Shown: positions 1 through 8,998, counted from the stretch's first letter. The stretch is DNA of 64,000 nt from Nonomuraea jabiensis (GCF_014204795.1 NZ_JACHMB010000001.1:124001-188000), one strand, 5' to 3'. Made by a program: numbers and translations. Notes: a model not told the origin generated them from the sequence alone.

Positions 1-129
1 CGGGTTGATCACTTTGACGGCGACCCGCTGCCCGGCCGGATCCTCGGCGAGATGGACCGTGCCCATGCCGCCCCGACCCAGCACGCTAAGCAACCTGTAG
101 CGCCCGATGTGGGACGTTTCACCGCTCAC
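1..129 (-). CDS. Serine/threonine protein kinase, N-terminal fragment
   Basis: Only the first 43 codons lie in the window; the gene continues past base 1. They read as the start of a eukaryotic-type (Hanks) kinase. A short N-terminus leads into a glycine-rich ATP loop (LGRGGMGTV, about residues 17-25), followed by the VAVKVI strand, whose lysine (residue 39) is the expected ATP-anchoring residue. The start is a GTG at 129-127. In this family the N-terminal kinase domain is cytoplasmic and often followed by a membrane segment and a sensor region, but none of that is visible here. It is divergent from the quinone oxidoreductase at 249 with a 119-base gap. Family assignment is firm; substrate and full architecture are unknown. 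Confidence 0.85.
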   Translation of the reverse strand, partial: MSGETSHIGRYRLLSVLGRGGMGTVHLAEDPAGQRVAVKVINP

Positions 130-248
130 GCCGCGCAAGCTTACCGACCCGCCGCACACCGCGCAGGGCCGAGCACGCCACGTGTACGCCACCTGGGAAG
201 GCGGCCCCGGGTGGCATTCCCCCGCACGTACGGAGTTGACTGGACGCC

Positions 249-1196
249 ATGCATGCCATCATCGTCTCCGCCCCTGGCGGTCCTGAGGTTCTCGAATACG
301 CCGAGCGGCCCGATCCCGTCCCCGGCGAGGGGGAGATCGTGGTCGACGTCGCGGCCAGCGGCGTCAACTTCATCGACATCTACCACCGCTCCGGCGCGTA
401 CCCGCTCGACCTGCCCACCCCCATCGGCTCCGAGGGCGCGGGCACGGTCTCGGCCGTCGGTCCTGGAGTGCGGGAGGTGGCCGTGGGCGACACCGTGGCC
501 TGGGCCAACGTCCTGGGCAGCTACGCCGAGAAGGCGGTGGTCCCGGCGGAGCGGGCGGTGCCGGTGCCCGACGGCGTCCCGGCCGACGTGGCCGCGGCGG
601 CGATGCTGCAGGGGATGACCGCCCACTACCTCACCCACTCCACCCACGAGGTGCGGGAAGGCGACGAGGTGCTCGTCCACGCCGGAGCGGGCGGCATGGG
701 GCAGCTGCTCGTCCAGCTGGCCAAGCTCAAGGGCGCCAAGGTCCACACCACCGTCTCCACCAGCGAGAAGGAGAAGCTGGCCAGACAGGCCGGCGCCGAC
801 GAGGTGCTGCGGTACGACGACTTCGCCGAGGCGCTGCGGAACAAGATCGACGTGGTGTACGACGGCGTCGGCAAGGCCACGTTCGAGGGCGGGCTCGAGG
901 CGCTGCGCCCGCGCGGCCTCATGGCCCTGTACGGCGCCGCCAGCGGCCCGGTCCCGCCGATCGACCCCCAGATCCTCAACCGCAACGGCTCGCTCTTCCT
1001 GACCAGGCCCACGCTCGTCCACTACATAGCCGACCGCGAGGAGCTGCTGCGGCGCGCCTCCGACCTGTTCGGCTGGATCAGGTCGGGACAGCTCACCGTC
1101 AACGTCTCGCACCGCTACCCGCTGGCCGAGGCGCACCAGGCGCACGAGGACCTGGCGGCCCGCCGGACGACAGGGAAACTGCTCCTCATCCCCTGA
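249..1196 (+). CDS. Quinone oxidoreductase (zinc-independent MDR family, QOR type)
   Basis: A 315-residue protein of the medium-chain dehydrogenase/reductase superfamily. An N-terminal GroES-like half (to about residue 120; note GVNFIDIYHRSGAYPLDLP and the GSEGAGTV motif) precedes a Rossmann half with the nucleotide loop HAGAGGMGQLLVQLAK near residues 149-164. The structural and catalytic zinc ligands of alcohol dehydrogenases are absent, as expected for NADPH:quinone reductases of the QOR group. Predicted role: NADPH-dependent one- or two-electron reduction of quinones or reactive enones in the cytoplasm. It stands alone, divergent from the kinase and convergent with the PucR gene (24-base gap). 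True substrate is not evident from sequence. Confidence 0.88.
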   Translation: MHAIIVSAPGGPEVLEYAERPDPVPGEGEIVVDVAASGVNFIDIYHRSGAYPLDLPTPIGSEGAGTVSAVGPGVREVAVGDTVAWANVLGSYAEKAVVPAERAVPVPDGVPADVAAAAMLQGMTAHYLTHSTHEVREGDEVLVHAGAGGMGQLLVQLAKLKGAKVHTTVSTSEKEKLARQAGADEVLRYDDFAEALRNKIDVVYDGVGKATFEGGLEALRPRGLMALYGAASGPVPPIDPQILNRNGSLFLTRPTLVHYIADREELLRRASDLFGWIRSGQLTVNVSHRYPLAEAHQAHEDLAARRTTGKLLLIP

Positions 1197-1219
1197 GACG
1201 CCCGGCAACCGCCTCGCCG

Positions 1220-2260
1220 TCACCGGCCGAAGCCGGGGCTCGTGGGCCAGCCCAGCAGGCGGGCCCCGAGCACGGCGGTCTCCAGGGTGAAGCGCTGCGT
1301 CGGGTCGTCCGGCGAGAAGCCGGTCAGCCGGCGGATGCGTTCCAGCCGGTACGTGACCGCCCGCGGGCTGAGCCCCAGCCGCCGGGCCGCGGCGGTCTGG
1401 TTGCCGTGCGAGGCGAAGACGGCCTCCAGCGTCTCCAGCAGCGGCTCGTGCCCGCCCCGCGCCTCCAGCAGCGGGCTCAGCACGCTGGTCACGAGGTCCT
1501 CGATCGCGCCCCGGTCGCGCAGCAGCACGGGGAAGACGAGCAGGTCGGCCGCCTTGACCACGTCGGCCTTGAGCCGCAGCCCGTCGGCCAGCTCCAGGGC
1601 CTGCGCCGCCTCCCCGTAGGAGGCCACCACGCCGCCGGGGCCGCGCTGCGGGCGTCCGACCGCGACCCGCCAGCCGGGCGGGAAGCGGGCGCGTACGTGA
1701 TGGGTGAACTCCCCCACCGCGGCCGGCAGCGTCGCCGGGGCCACGCACACCAGGAGCCCGTCGCGCACGGCCACGAGCACGTTGTGCGAGCCGAACCGGG
1801 CGATCAGGTCCCGCTCGATGCGGTCCTGGTCGCCGTCGCGCATGCCGCGGGCCACGGCCACGACGTACGACCCCGCCAGCCGCAGCCCGAAGTGCTCGGC
1901 CCGCTCCGCCAGCCGCTCGGCCCGCCCCTGGAGCAGGTCGTCCACGAACTCCCGCCACGCCTGCTCCTCCTCGCGGATGGCGGCGAGCTGTGCCCTCTCG
2001 TACCCCTCCATCAGCGCGGAGACCGCCCTGCGCAGCGCGGGCAGCGCTTCCGGCAGCCCCTCGCCGGCGGCGAGCGCGCCGTCCACCAGGGTCCGCAGCG
2101 GAACCCCCAGCCTGGCGGCGCGCCTGCCCGCGGCGCGGTAGGCGTCCAGCGCCTCGCGGGCGGGTAAGCGGCCGGTCGCGGCGTGCTCGGCCAGCACCTG
2201 CCGATGCCCGCTGAGCAGGTCGGCGAGCAGGTCGGCGGGCAGCTCGGAGATCGCCATCAC
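1220..2260 (-). CDS. PucR/CdaR-type transcriptional regulator
   Basis: A 346-residue regulator. The C-terminus carries the PucR-type helix-turn-helix (NQTAAARRLGLSPRAVTYRL, about residues 288-307), followed by the usual arginine-rich recognition segment and LETAVLGARLLGW. The middle resembles the GGDEF-like fold seen in CdaR/PucR proteins, and the N-terminal third is helical (RsbT co-antagonist-like). Its ATG overlaps the stop of the upstream ABC permease in an ATGA arrangement, so it is probably translationally coupled as the last gene of the ABC exporter operon. That position suggests it senses or controls the exporter's substrate pathway, but the ligand is unknown. A second Met directly follows the first. 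Confidence 0.85.
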   Translation of the reverse strand: MMAISELPADLLADLLSGHRQVLAEHAATGRLPAREALDAYRAAGRRAARLGVPLRTLVDGALAAGEGLPEALPALRRAVSALMEGYERAQLAAIREEEQAWREFVDDLLQGRAERLAERAEHFGLRLAGSYVVAVARGMRDGDQDRIERDLIARFGSHNVLVAVRDGLLVCVAPATLPAAVGEFTHHVRARFPPGWRVAVGRPQRGPGGVVASYGEAAQALELADGLRLKADVVKAADLLVFPVLLRDRGAIEDLVTSVLSPLLEARGGHEPLLETLEAVFASHGNQTAAARRLGLSPRAVTYRLERIRRLTGFSPDDPTQRFTLETAVLGARLLGWPTSPGFGR

Positions 2261-3048
2261 ACTCCTACGTCACGCCTGTCGAAGGAGAGCACCGCGGTGA
2301 GCGCGAGCACGACCGTCGCCCCCGCCAGCACAAGGTAGTCCCCGACCGGGAGCCCCTCATAGAGCGGCCGGCCCTCGGCGTAGTAGTGGAACGGCGAGAT
2401 CCACTTCAGCCAGGCGATGGCGTCGATGTTCCGGCCGATCGTGACCACGACGAAGCCGGCCACCACCCACACGCCGACCACGGCGGAGGCGATCGCCCTG
2501 CGCCCGGTGGCCGCGCCGACGGCCAGTCCCATCGTCCCGAACAGCAGCCCGACCAGGAGCACCCCGAGGTGGGCGGCCAGGATCCGGTCGAACGGCACCC
2601 CCATCTCCACGGCCTGGCTGGTCGCCCACGTGGCGAGCAGCGTCACGGCGGCCAGCACGAGCATCGCCGCCGCCAGCGCGGCGAACCTGTCCAGCACCAG
2701 CCGCCGCCGGTCCACCGGCAGCGTGACGACCAGCTCCAGCGTGCCCGACTCCTCCGGCTGCGCGATCGCCCGGTTGGCCAGGAGCATCGCGAACACGATG
2801 AACAGCATGGGGACGAAGAGCTGGTAGACGACCGTCTGCAGGTAGCCGGTGCCGGAGGCGAAGTCCCCGAGGCCGCCCATCAGGTCCTTGAGCGGCCCCG
2901 GGAACTTGGCCGTGGCCATGGAGCCGTAGCTCTTGGGGTCCAGCCTGACGGTGGCGTACGCGCCCAGGTAGACGCCCATGAAGGCGCTGATGCCCAGGCA
3001 CCAGGAGATGAGCGACCGCCGGTTGTCGCGCAGGCTCTTAGCGATCAT
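2257..3048 (-). CDS. ABC-2 type exporter permease
   Basis: A 263-residue integral membrane protein with six hydrophobic segments. The first follows a short cytoplasmic N-terminus (MIAKSLRDNRRSLISWCLG); a larger outward loop follows; the central motif is EESGTLELVVTLPVDRRRLV, typical of ABC-2 permeases that pair with DrrA-like ATPases. Its start lies inside the 3' end of the ATPase gene (11-base overlap) and its stop overlaps the PucR start, so all three are one operon. Expected function: the membrane half of an exporter for a hydrophobic drug, lipid or peptide. The substrate cannot be read from sequence. Confidence 0.88.
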   Translation of the reverse strand: MIAKSLRDNRRSLISWCLGISAFMGVYLGAYATVRLDPKSYGSMATAKFPGPLKDLMGGLGDFASGTGYLQTVVYQLFVPMLFIVFAMLLANRAIAQPEESGTLELVVTLPVDRRRLVLDRFAALAAAMLVLAAVTLLATWATSQAVEMGVPFDRILAAHLGVLLVGLLFGTMGLAVGAATGRRAIASAVVGVWVVAGFVVVTIGRNIDAIAWLKWISPFHYYAEGRPLYEGLPVGDYLVLAGATVVLALTAVLSFDRRDVGV

Positions 3049-3937
3049 GGTGTCGCTCCTCGTTCCCGTAGTAGGTCAGGAAGATCTCCTCCAGGTCCGG
3101 CTCCGCGCTCACCAGGTGCACCACGGTGAAGGCGGCCGCCGCCTTGATCAGCGCGTCCGGCCGGCCGTCGATCGTGCAGCGCACGCCGGCGCCCTCCACG
3201 CGCAGGTCGCGCACGCCGGGCAGGTTCTCGAACGCCGCTCGCGGCACGGGCGCGTCGAAGTGCAGCTCGACCCGGCGCACCGCCTTCTCGCGCAGCGCCG
3301 TCACGTCCTCCACGGCCACCAGGCGCCCGTCCCGGACGATTCCGACCCGGTCCGAGACGTTCTCCACCTCGGCGAGCACGTGCGAGGACATCAGCACGGT
3401 CCGCCCGGATTGGCGCACCTCCCGGACCATGGCCAGGAACTCCTGCTGCACCAGCGGATCCAGCCCGCCCGTCGGCTCGTCCAGGATGAGGAACTCCGGC
3501 TCGTGCATGAACGCCTGGATCAGCCCGACCTTCTGCTTGTTGCCCTTGGAGAGCTTGCGCATCTGCACCGACAGGTCGGCATCGAGGCGCTCGGCCAGGG
3601 CCTCGATGCGCGTGTCCGGCACGCCGCCGCGCATCCTGCCGAGGAAGCGCAGGTAGTCCCTGGCCCGTTCGCGGCCCTCCAGCGCCAGCTCGCCCGGCAG
3701 GTAGCCGATCCTGGAGCGGGTCGCGGCCTCGCGCGGGTCGGCGCCGAGGATCCGTACCGTGCCCCGGGTGGGCCTGATCACGTCGAGCAGCAACCGGAGC
3801 GTGGTCGTCTTGCCTGCGCCGTTCGGCCCGAGATACCCGAAGATCTCCCCCGGCTGGATCTCCAGCGTGAGATCTTCCAGGCCGCGGCGCCTGCCGTAAT
3901 ACTTGGTCAGCCCTTCGGCCTGCACCACTGCTGTCAT
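3038..3937 (-). CDS. ABC transporter ATP-binding protein (DrrA/CcmA type)
   Basis: A 299-residue ATPase. Walker A is GPNGAGKTTT (about residues 43-52), the signature is LSKGNKQKVGL, Walker B is FLILDEPTGGLDP, and the switch histidine is in the SSH motif (VLMSSHVLAEVE). A C-terminal extension of about 80 residues ends in LEEIFLTYYG, as in DrrA-like exporters. I place the start at ATG 3937 because the upstream reading frame is an antisense shadow of the patatin gene. A -10-like GACGAT lies 6 nt before it with no Shine-Dalgarno, so a leaderless start is plausible. First gene of the exporter operon with the permease and PucR regulator. Confidence 0.93.
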   Translation of the reverse strand: MTAVVQAEGLTKYYGRRRGLEDLTLEIQPGEIFGYLGPNGAGKTTTLRLLLDVIRPTRGTVRILGADPREAATRSRIGYLPGELALEGRERARDYLRFLGRMRGGVPDTRIEALAERLDADLSVQMRKLSKGNKQKVGLIQAFMHEPEFLILDEPTGGLDPLVQQEFLAMVREVRQSGRTVLMSSHVLAEVENVSDRVGIVRDGRLVAVEDVTALREKAVRRVELHFDAPVPRAAFENLPGVRDLRVEGAGVRCTIDGRPDALIKAAAAFTVVHLVSAEPDLEEIFLTYYGNEERHHDR

Positions 3938-4037
3938 GGCCGAATCGTCCCGCCGCGCGGGACCTCCGTCACCGGACGGGTCCGGCAGCGTGCGGATGGC
4001 TTTGCTTCCGGGACGCGGCAACGAGAGGGTGTGTTGC

Positions 4038-4850
4038 GTGGAAACGGCGTTCGTGCTCGGTGGCGGAGGCGTGCTCGGCGCGCACGAGGTGGGCATGCTG
4101 CAGGCGCTCGACGAGGCGGGCATCAGCCCCGACCTCGTGGTGGGCACGTCCGTGGGCGCCCTGAACGGGGTGGTCATCGCCGCCGCCCCGGCCGAGGCGG
4201 TGGAGCGGCTGACCACGCTGTGGCGCTCCGACGTCGTACGTACGGCCTTCGCCGGCTCGTGGGTGGCCCGGCTGTCCACCCTGGCCAAGACCGGCACCCA
4301 TCTGCACCCGATCGGGCCGTTGCGCCAGGTTCTGAGCGGGACCGTGGGGGTTTCGCGGATCGAGGAGCTGGAGGTCCCCTTCCAGTGCGTGGCCGCCTCG
4401 GTCGAGCGGGCGGCGGCGCACTGGTTCACCGGCGGGCCGCTGGTCGACGCGGTGCTGGCCTCGTGCGCGGTGCCCGGGCTGCTGCCGCCCGTCGTGATCG
4501 GCGGCGAGCACTTCTACGACGGGGGGCTGGTGCACAGCATCCCGGTGGGGCGGGCCGTGCAGCTCGGCGCCAAGCGCGTCTACGTCCTGCACGTCGGGCG
4601 GATCGAACGGCCGCTGTCGCCGCCCAGGAGGTTCTGGGAGGTGGGCATGGTGGCGTTCGAGATCGCGCGCAGGCACCGGTTCGCCGAGGACATGGCCAGC
4701 CTGCCGCCCGGCGTGGAGGTGCACGTGCTGCCCGCCGGGATGACCGAGGCGCTCTCCCCGCTGCGCTACCGCGACATCTCGCAGATCTCCGCCTGCATCG
4801 AGCGGGCGTACGACGCTTCTTCCCGCTATTTGCGTAACAGAGGAGGATGA
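4038..4850 (+). CDS. Patatin-like phospholipase family protein
   Basis: A 270-residue patatin/RssA-type serine hydrolase. The oxyanion loop GGGGVLGAHEVG begins at residue 8, the nucleophile elbow is GTSVG (about residues 36-40), and the second dyad residue sits in DGG (FYDGGLVHS). This Ser-Asp dyad releases fatty acids from phospholipids or other esters. I choose the GTG at 4038 because GAGAGG lies about 9 bases upstream and the conserved fold starts immediately; an in-frame GTG at 4029 and ATG at 3996 are alternatives. No signal peptide, so probably cytoplasmic or membrane-peripheral. The next gene (28-base gap, same strand) encodes an acyltransferase, suggesting a lipid-remodelling pair. 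Confidence 0.88.
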   Translation: METAFVLGGGGVLGAHEVGMLQALDEAGISPDLVVGTSVGALNGVVIAAAPAEAVERLTTLWRSDVVRTAFAGSWVARLSTLAKTGTHLHPIGPLRQVLSGTVGVSRIEELEVPFQCVAASVERAAAHWFTGGPLVDAVLASCAVPGLLPPVVIGGEHFYDGGLVHSIPVGRAVQLGAKRVYVLHVGRIERPLSPPRRFWEVGMVAFEIARRHRFAEDMASLPPGVEVHVLPAGMTEALSPLRYRDISQISACIERAYDASSRYLRNRGG

Positions 4851-4878
4851 GGGTTAGACCCTTGCAGGGAGGCCGCCG

Positions 4879-5901
4879 TTGCTTCCACCTCGCATTCTCC
4901 GCCGGCTGGTGCTGGCTCCGCTGGTCATCGTGGTGACCGTGTTCATGGTGGTGACGCTGCCGTTCTGGCTCCTGGTCACGGCCGCGGCCTCGCTGCGGCT
5001 GCCGCCGCCGCGGCGCAGGGGGGCGAGGTTCGTCTGGTTCGCCACGGTCTGGCTGACGCTGGAGTCGGGCGTGCTGATCACGTGCCTGTGGCTGTGGGTG
5101 GCGGGCGGGGCCCGGCGCCAGGAGCGGCACTACGCGCTGATCACCTGGTTCCTGTCCAAGGTGCACGCGGCCGCCGTGCGGATCTTCCGGCTGACGCTGG
5201 AGATCCAGGAGCCCGACCTGACGGCCGAGGAGCAGTCCGCCAGGCTGACGCGACCGGTCATCGTGCTGTCGCGGCACGCGGGCCCCGGCGACTCCTTTTT
5301 GCTGATTTATTACCTTTTGGCGATCTATCGCCGGCAGCCGCGCATCGTCATGAAGGCCGCGCTCCAGTACGACCCCTCGGTGGACGTCGTGATCAACCGG
5401 CTGCCGAACGCGTTCGTGCCCCGCAAGTCCGGACAGAAGCGGATCATCGAGGAGATCCACCGCCTCGCCGCCACGATGGGCGACCAGGACGCCCTCGTGA
5501 TCTTCCCCGAGGGCGGCAACTTCACCCCGCGCCGCCGCCGGCTCGCCATCCGGCGGCTGGAGGAGAAGGGGCTGGCGGAGGAGGCGGAGCGGGCGCGCGG
5601 CATGGACCACCTGCTCCCGCCCCGCCCGAACGGCGCCATCACCGCCATCGAGGCGTGCCCGACGGCGGACGTCATCTTCGTCGCGCACACCGGGCTCGAC
5701 GACCTCATCACGCTCGCGGACGTCTGGCGCAAGCTCCCCTTCAACGCACAGATCACCGCGAAGTGGTGGCGGGTGCCCGCGGCCGAGATCCCGGCGGAGC
5801 GCGAGGACCGGATCCGGTGGCTGTACGACCACTGGGAGCAGATCGACGCCTGGATCGACGCCCAGCGCATGGCCCGGACGAGAGAAGCCCAGACAGGATG
5901 A
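4879..5901 (+). CDS. Membrane-associated PlsC-like 1-acylglycerol-phosphate acyltransferase family protein
   Basis: A 340-residue protein with two N-terminal hydrophobic segments (about residues 10-38 and 50-76) followed by a soluble acyltransferase-like domain. The HX4D catalytic motif is RHAGPGD (about residues 132-138; usual form NHxxxxD, so Asn is replaced by Arg), and the glycerol-phosphate-binding motif appears as FPEGGNF (about residues 211-217). The start is TTG at 4879, chosen because AGGGAGG ends 6 bases before it. It follows the patatin gene closely on the same strand. Likely transfers an acyl chain to a lysolipid or other lipid acceptor at the membrane; the acceptor is unknown. 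It converges on cobQ with 7 bases between the stops. Confidence 0.78.
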   Translation: MLPPRILRRLVLAPLVIVVTVFMVVTLPFWLLVTAAASLRLPPPRRRGARFVWFATVWLTLESGVLITCLWLWVAGGARRQERHYALITWFLSKVHAAAVRIFRLTLEIQEPDLTAEEQSARLTRPVIVLSRHAGPGDSFLLIYYLLAIYRRQPRIVMKAALQYDPSVDVVINRLPNAFVPRKSGQKRIIEEIHRLAATMGDQDALVIFPEGGNFTPRRRRLAIRRLEEKGLAEEAERARGMDHLLPPRPNGAITAIEACPTADVIFVAHTGLDDLITLADVWRKLPFNAQITAKWWRVPAAEIPAEREDRIRWLYDHWEQIDAWIDAQRMARTREAQTG

Positions 5902-5908
5902 GCGCAGG

Positions 5909-7399
5909 CTAGCTGAGCGGCGGCGCGCCCGGGGGCAGGACCGGGACGTCCGGCGGGCCGTGCTCGATGAGCCGGAGCAGCGCGTCCGTGTCGAGATGCC
6001 GCTCCACCAGGTCGCCGAGCGCGTCGAGCCGCTCCTCCCGGAGCGCGGCGAAGTCCGTGCCGGGGGCCGGCGCGAAGTCGCGTCCCGCCCGGGCGGCCAC
6101 GTCGGACAGGAAGGCCCGGCGGAAGCCGTCGTTCTCCAGGGCGCCGTGCCAGGTGGTGCCCCAGACGTTGCCGGCCCGGCAGCCGTCGAGGAACGGCTCG
6201 CCGCCGTCGATCGAAGCCAGCCCGTGGTGGATCTCGTACGCGCGGACCGGCTGCCCGTACGCCGTGCCCTCGGGCCGCCCGAGCCGCTTCTCCTTCGCGA
6301 ACTCGACGCGTACCGGCAGCCGCCCGAGCCCTTCGACCTTGCCCGCGCCCGACTCCACCTCGTCCACGATCTCCCGCCCGAGCATCTGGAACCCGCCGCA
6401 GATCCCCAGCACGGGCCCCGCGCGCTCGGTGATCGCCGCCGCCAGCCCGCGCTCCCGCAGCCACGCCAGGTCGCTCACCGTGGCCCTGGAGCCCGGCAGC
6501 ACCACCAGGTCGGCGTCGTCCAGCTCGACCGGATCGGTCACGAAACGCACCACGACCCCCGGCTCGGCGGCCAGGGCATCCGCGTCGGTGAAGTTGGAGA
6601 TCCTCGGCAGCCGCACGACGGCCACGCGGAGGGTCTGCCTGCCGTACGGGGCGCCTACCGCGACCTTCCGGCTGTCCAGGGCCAGCGAGTCTTCGACGTC
6701 CAGCCAGAGGCCGTCGAGCCAGGGCAGGACGCCGTACACCTCGCGCCCGGTCAGCCGCCTGAGCATGTCGAGGCCGGGCTCCAGGAGCTCCCGCGCGCCG
6801 CGGAACTTGTTGACGACAAACCCGGAAATATGCGATTGGTCGTCGGCGTCCAAGAGGCCCACCGTGCCGTAGAACGCGGCGAACACCCCTCCCCTGTCGA
6901 TGTCGCCGACCACGACCACGGGCAGGTTCGCGGCCCTGGCCAGGCCCATGTTGGCGATGTCACCGCGGCGCAGGTTGATCTCGGCGGGGCTGCCCGCGCC
7001 CTCGCACACGACCACGTCGTACCGGCCCCTGAGCCTTTCGAGCGCCTCCAGCGCGGTGGCGCGCAGGAGGTCCTTGAGCGCGCCGTACTCCATCGCGTCC
7101 ACGTCCGCCACCGGGTTGCCCATGAGGACGACCTGGCTGCGGCGGTCGGTGCCCGGTTTGAGGAGGATGGGGTTCATGTCCGCCGTCGGCTCCAGGTAGG
7201 CGGCCTGCGCCTGCGTCGCCTGGGCCCGGCCGATCTCGGCGCCTTGAGCGGTGACGTACGAGTTGAGCGACATGTTCTGCGCCTTGAAGGGCGCCACGCG
7301 CACGCCCCTGCGGGCCAGCCACCGGCAGATCCCCGCCGTCAGCACGCTCTTGCCCGCGTCGGACGTGGTTCCCGCGACCAGCAACCCCCCTCTGACCAT
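5909..7399 (-). CDS. cobQ: Cobyric acid synthase (adenosylcobyrinic acid a,c-diamide amidase)
   Basis: A 496-residue enzyme of the usual CobQ length. It catalyses the ATP- and glutamine-dependent amidation of four carboxylates in adenosylcobyrinic acid a,c-diamide (coenzyme B12 synthesis). The N-terminal dethiobiotin-synthetase-like domain has the P-loop GTTSDAGKS (about residues 9-17) and [10 protein letters not shown]. The C-terminal class I glutamine amidotransferase domain has the nucleophile loop [10 protein letters not shown] (Cys near residue 334) and the histidine in YEIHHG (near residue 392). The start ATG at 7399 has TACGGT 6 nt upstream and no Shine-Dalgarno (leaderless type). No other cobalamin gene is in the window, so it is detached from the rest of the pathway here. 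Confidence 0.95.
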   Translation of the reverse strand: MVRGGLLVAGTTSDAGKSVLTAGICRWLARRGVRVAPFKAQNMSLNSYVTAQGAEIGRAQATQAQAAYLEPTADMNPILLKPGTDRRSQVVLMGNPVADVDAMEYGALKDLLRATALEALERLRGRYDVVVCEGAGSPAEINLRRGDIANMGLARAANLPVVVVGDIDRGGVFAAFYGTVGLLDADDQSHISGFVVNKFRGARELLEPGLDMLRRLTGREVYGVLPWLDGLWLDVEDSLALDSRKVAVGAPYGRQTLRVAVVRLPRISNFTDADALAAEPGVVVRFVTDPVELDDADLVVLPGSRATVSDLAWLRERGLAAAITERAGPVLGICGGFQMLGREIVDEVESGAGKVEGLGRLPVRVEFAKEKRLGRPEGTAYGQPVRAYEIHHGLASIDGGEPFLDGCRAGNVWGTTWHGALENDGFRRAFLSDVAARAGRDFAPAPGTDFAALREERLDALGDLVERHLDTDALLRLIEHGPPDVPVLPPGAPPLS

Positions 7400-7435
7400 G
7401 CGATCACCGTACAGGCCGCGCGTTAGGCTGGCCGC
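7400..7435. promoter_or_regulatory. Compact divergent promoter region between cobQ and the MBL gene
   Basis: Only 36 bases separate the two start codons. Reading toward the MBL gene, TAGGCT (7424-7429) lies 6 nt before its ATG; reading toward cobQ, TACGGT (complement of 7406-7411) lies 6 nt before its ATG. Neither start has a Shine-Dalgarno sequence. This fits two leaderless transcripts fired back to back. The -35 boxes would have to lie inside the opposite gene or overlap, and I see no good consensus for them. Confidence 0.5.
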
Positions 7436-8263
7436 ATGCCACCGGCCGACCTGCCCATCTGCCGCACCTGCGGCGTCCAGTACGCCGAGCCGCGCCCCGA
7501 CTGCCCGATCTGCGAGGACGAACGCCAGTACGTCGGCTGGGACGGCCAGCGATGGACCACGCTGGCGGGCCTGGCGGCCGAGGGCCATCGCGGCCGGGTG
7601 GAGGAGGAGGGCCCGGGCGTGGTGGGCGTCGGCACCGCCCCGCCCACGGCGATCGGGCAGCGCGCGCTCCTGCTGCGCACGCCGGAGGGCAACGTGCTCT
7701 GGGACATGGTCTCCTACCTCGACGACGACCTGATCGCCGAGGTGCAGGAGCTGGGCGGGGTGTCGGCCATCGCCATCAGCCACCCCCACTTCTACGGCTC
7801 CATGATCGAATGGTCCCGGGCCTTCGACGCCCCGGTGTACATCCACGCCGCCGACAGGCGGTGGGTGGCCCGGCCGGACGACTCGGTCGTCTTCTGGGAA
7901 GGCGACACCCACCGGCTGTCGGAGGACCTCACCCTGATCAACGCGGGCGTGCACTTCGAGGGCGGCCAGGTGCTGCACTGGTCGTCCGAGCGTGCCCTGT
8001 TCTCGGGTGACATCCTCCAGGTCGTCCAGGACCGGCGCTGGGTGAGCTTCATGTACAGCTACCCCAACTACATCCCCGAACGTCCGCACGTCGTGCGCCG
8101 TGCCCTGGACCTGCTGGAGCCGTACGCGTTCGAGAGGGTTTACGGGGGTTGGTGGAAGCGCATCGTGTACGGGGACGGCGCGGAGGCCGTCCGCCGCTCA
8201 GCCGACCGCTACCTCTCCTTCGTCGCGGACGCCGAGAACGCCGAGGACGCCGAGGACAGGTAG
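7436..8263 (+). CDS. MBL-fold hydrolase-like protein with N-terminal zinc ribbon
   Basis: A 275-residue protein. The N-terminus has CRTCG and CPICED, four cysteines spaced as a small zinc ribbon (about residues 9-26). The remainder resembles a metallo-beta-lactamase-fold domain: a strand/loop [12 protein letters not shown] around residue 119 stands where HxHxDH is expected, and a later [10 protein letters not shown] segment gives the usual metal-bridging Asp region. The canonical HxHxDH is degenerate (HPHFYG), so metal binding or catalysis may differ from classic members. Divergent from cobQ; converges on the small antitoxin-like gene 9 bases downstream. Function unknown; similar proteins are annotated only as MBL-fold hydrolases. 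Confidence 0.75.
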   Translation: MPPADLPICRTCGVQYAEPRPDCPICEDERQYVGWDGQRWTTLAGLAAEGHRGRVEEEGPGVVGVGTAPPTAIGQRALLLRTPEGNVLWDMVSYLDDDLIAEVQELGGVSAIAISHPHFYGSMIEWSRAFDAPVYIHAADRRWVARPDDSVVFWEGDTHRLSEDLTLINAGVHFEGGQVLHWSSERALFSGDILQVVQDRRWVSFMYSYPNYIPERPHVVRRALDLLEPYAFERVYGGWWKRIVYGDGAEAVRRSADRYLSFVADAENAEDAEDR

Positions 8264-8271
8264 CCGGCCGT

Positions 8272-8508
8272 TCACCCCTCGGGCCGCTGGTCCCGGGTCT
8301 CCTGGTCCCGGGCGGGCGGCTGCTTCGGGGCACCGCCGCCGTAGCGCTGCTGCACCGCGTCGGCGCCCTTCGAGATCTGGTCGTCGTATTTGTGGCCGGT
8401 CCGCTCCTTGGCGTAGCGCTCGGCGCGGTCCAGCAACTGGTCGGCCTGCTTGGAATGCCCCCTGGCCAGGTTCTCCGCCTTCTTCAGCCATTCCCCGATG
8501 CGGCTCAT
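8272..8508 (-). CDS. MT0933-like antitoxin family protein
   Basis: A 78-residue, highly charged helical protein. It contains a repeated-helix stretch (about residues 5-55) with KAENLARGHSKQADQLLDRA and GHKYDDQISKGADAVQQRYG, typical of the MT0933/Rv0909 family assigned as antitoxins by similarity. The C-terminal 20 residues are low-complexity and polar. No obvious toxin is adjacent: the only neighbour on its strand upstream is an ABC permease relic. It may therefore be solitary or have a different role in this lineage. The antitoxin label rests on family resemblance only. Confidence 0.65.
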   Translation of the reverse strand: MSRIGEWLKKAENLARGHSKQADQLLDRAERYAKERTGHKYDDQISKGADAVQQRYGGGAPKQPPARDQETRDQRPEG

Positions 8509-8593
8509 ATACCTTCCCCGCTTTCTTCGGACTACGGGCGCCCCCTACCCCCGCATCCGGCACATTCACCCCCGCCGCCAGGCGGCGAGCAGC

Positions 8594-8848
8594 GGAACCA
8601 CCGCCCACCAGCGCCGCGGTCGCCACGGCCCCGTTGCGCAGGATCGCGCCGAGCGACAGCCCGAGCAGCGTGGCCACCACGATCATGAGCGTGCCACCGG
8701 CGACCACCGTCCAGGCCCCGGCGGGCAGGAGCGACGGGTGGAACTCCGCGGCCAGGAACCGTCCGTAGAGATAGCCGGGAACCGCGATGAGCAGCGAGCC
8801 GGCGACCGCGGCCCCGCTCAGGACCACCGCCTTGGCCGCCCTGAGCAC
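8594..8848 (-). pseudogene. Relic of an ABC-2 type permease
   Basis: On the minus strand about 85 codons read as the middle of an actinobacterial ABC-2 permease. RAAKAVVLSGAAVAGSLLIA opens a membrane helix, and LGLSLGAILRNGAVATAAL is the segment normally written LGLGLGALLRHTAGA. No start region with the usual N-terminal helices precedes it, and the reading frame then runs into unrelated Gly/Ala-rich sequence before the antitoxin gene. No matching ATPase gene is nearby. I read this as a truncated remnant, not an active gene. The rest of the 490-base stretch from 8509 to 8998 holds nothing else I can identify apart from the next gene's promoter. Confidence 0.55.
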
Positions 8849-8998
8849 GGTCAGCCGCCACCCGGCGGTTGATCCAGCGGTACGTGAGCCCGGCGCCGCC
8901 GGTCCGCGGCCTGGACATCACGCCGCGTCCACCTGGTCATCGCCGCCTACGAGGCCCGGCTGGTCTGAGGCCGCCGGGAATGGCCTAGACTCCGGCAG

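Noticed and set aside
141..1958. Long minus-strand open frame of 605 codons opposite the quinone oxidoreductase and PucR genes
   Set aside because: Composition is Arg/Gly/Ala-rich without domains, and it lies antisense to two well-recognised genes. It is a high-GC shadow frame.
7436..8263. Zinc ribbon plus MBL fold as a possible RNase or DNA-repair nuclease
   Set aside because: The HxHxDH motif needed for those enzymes is degenerate (HPHFYG), so no nuclease role was assigned.
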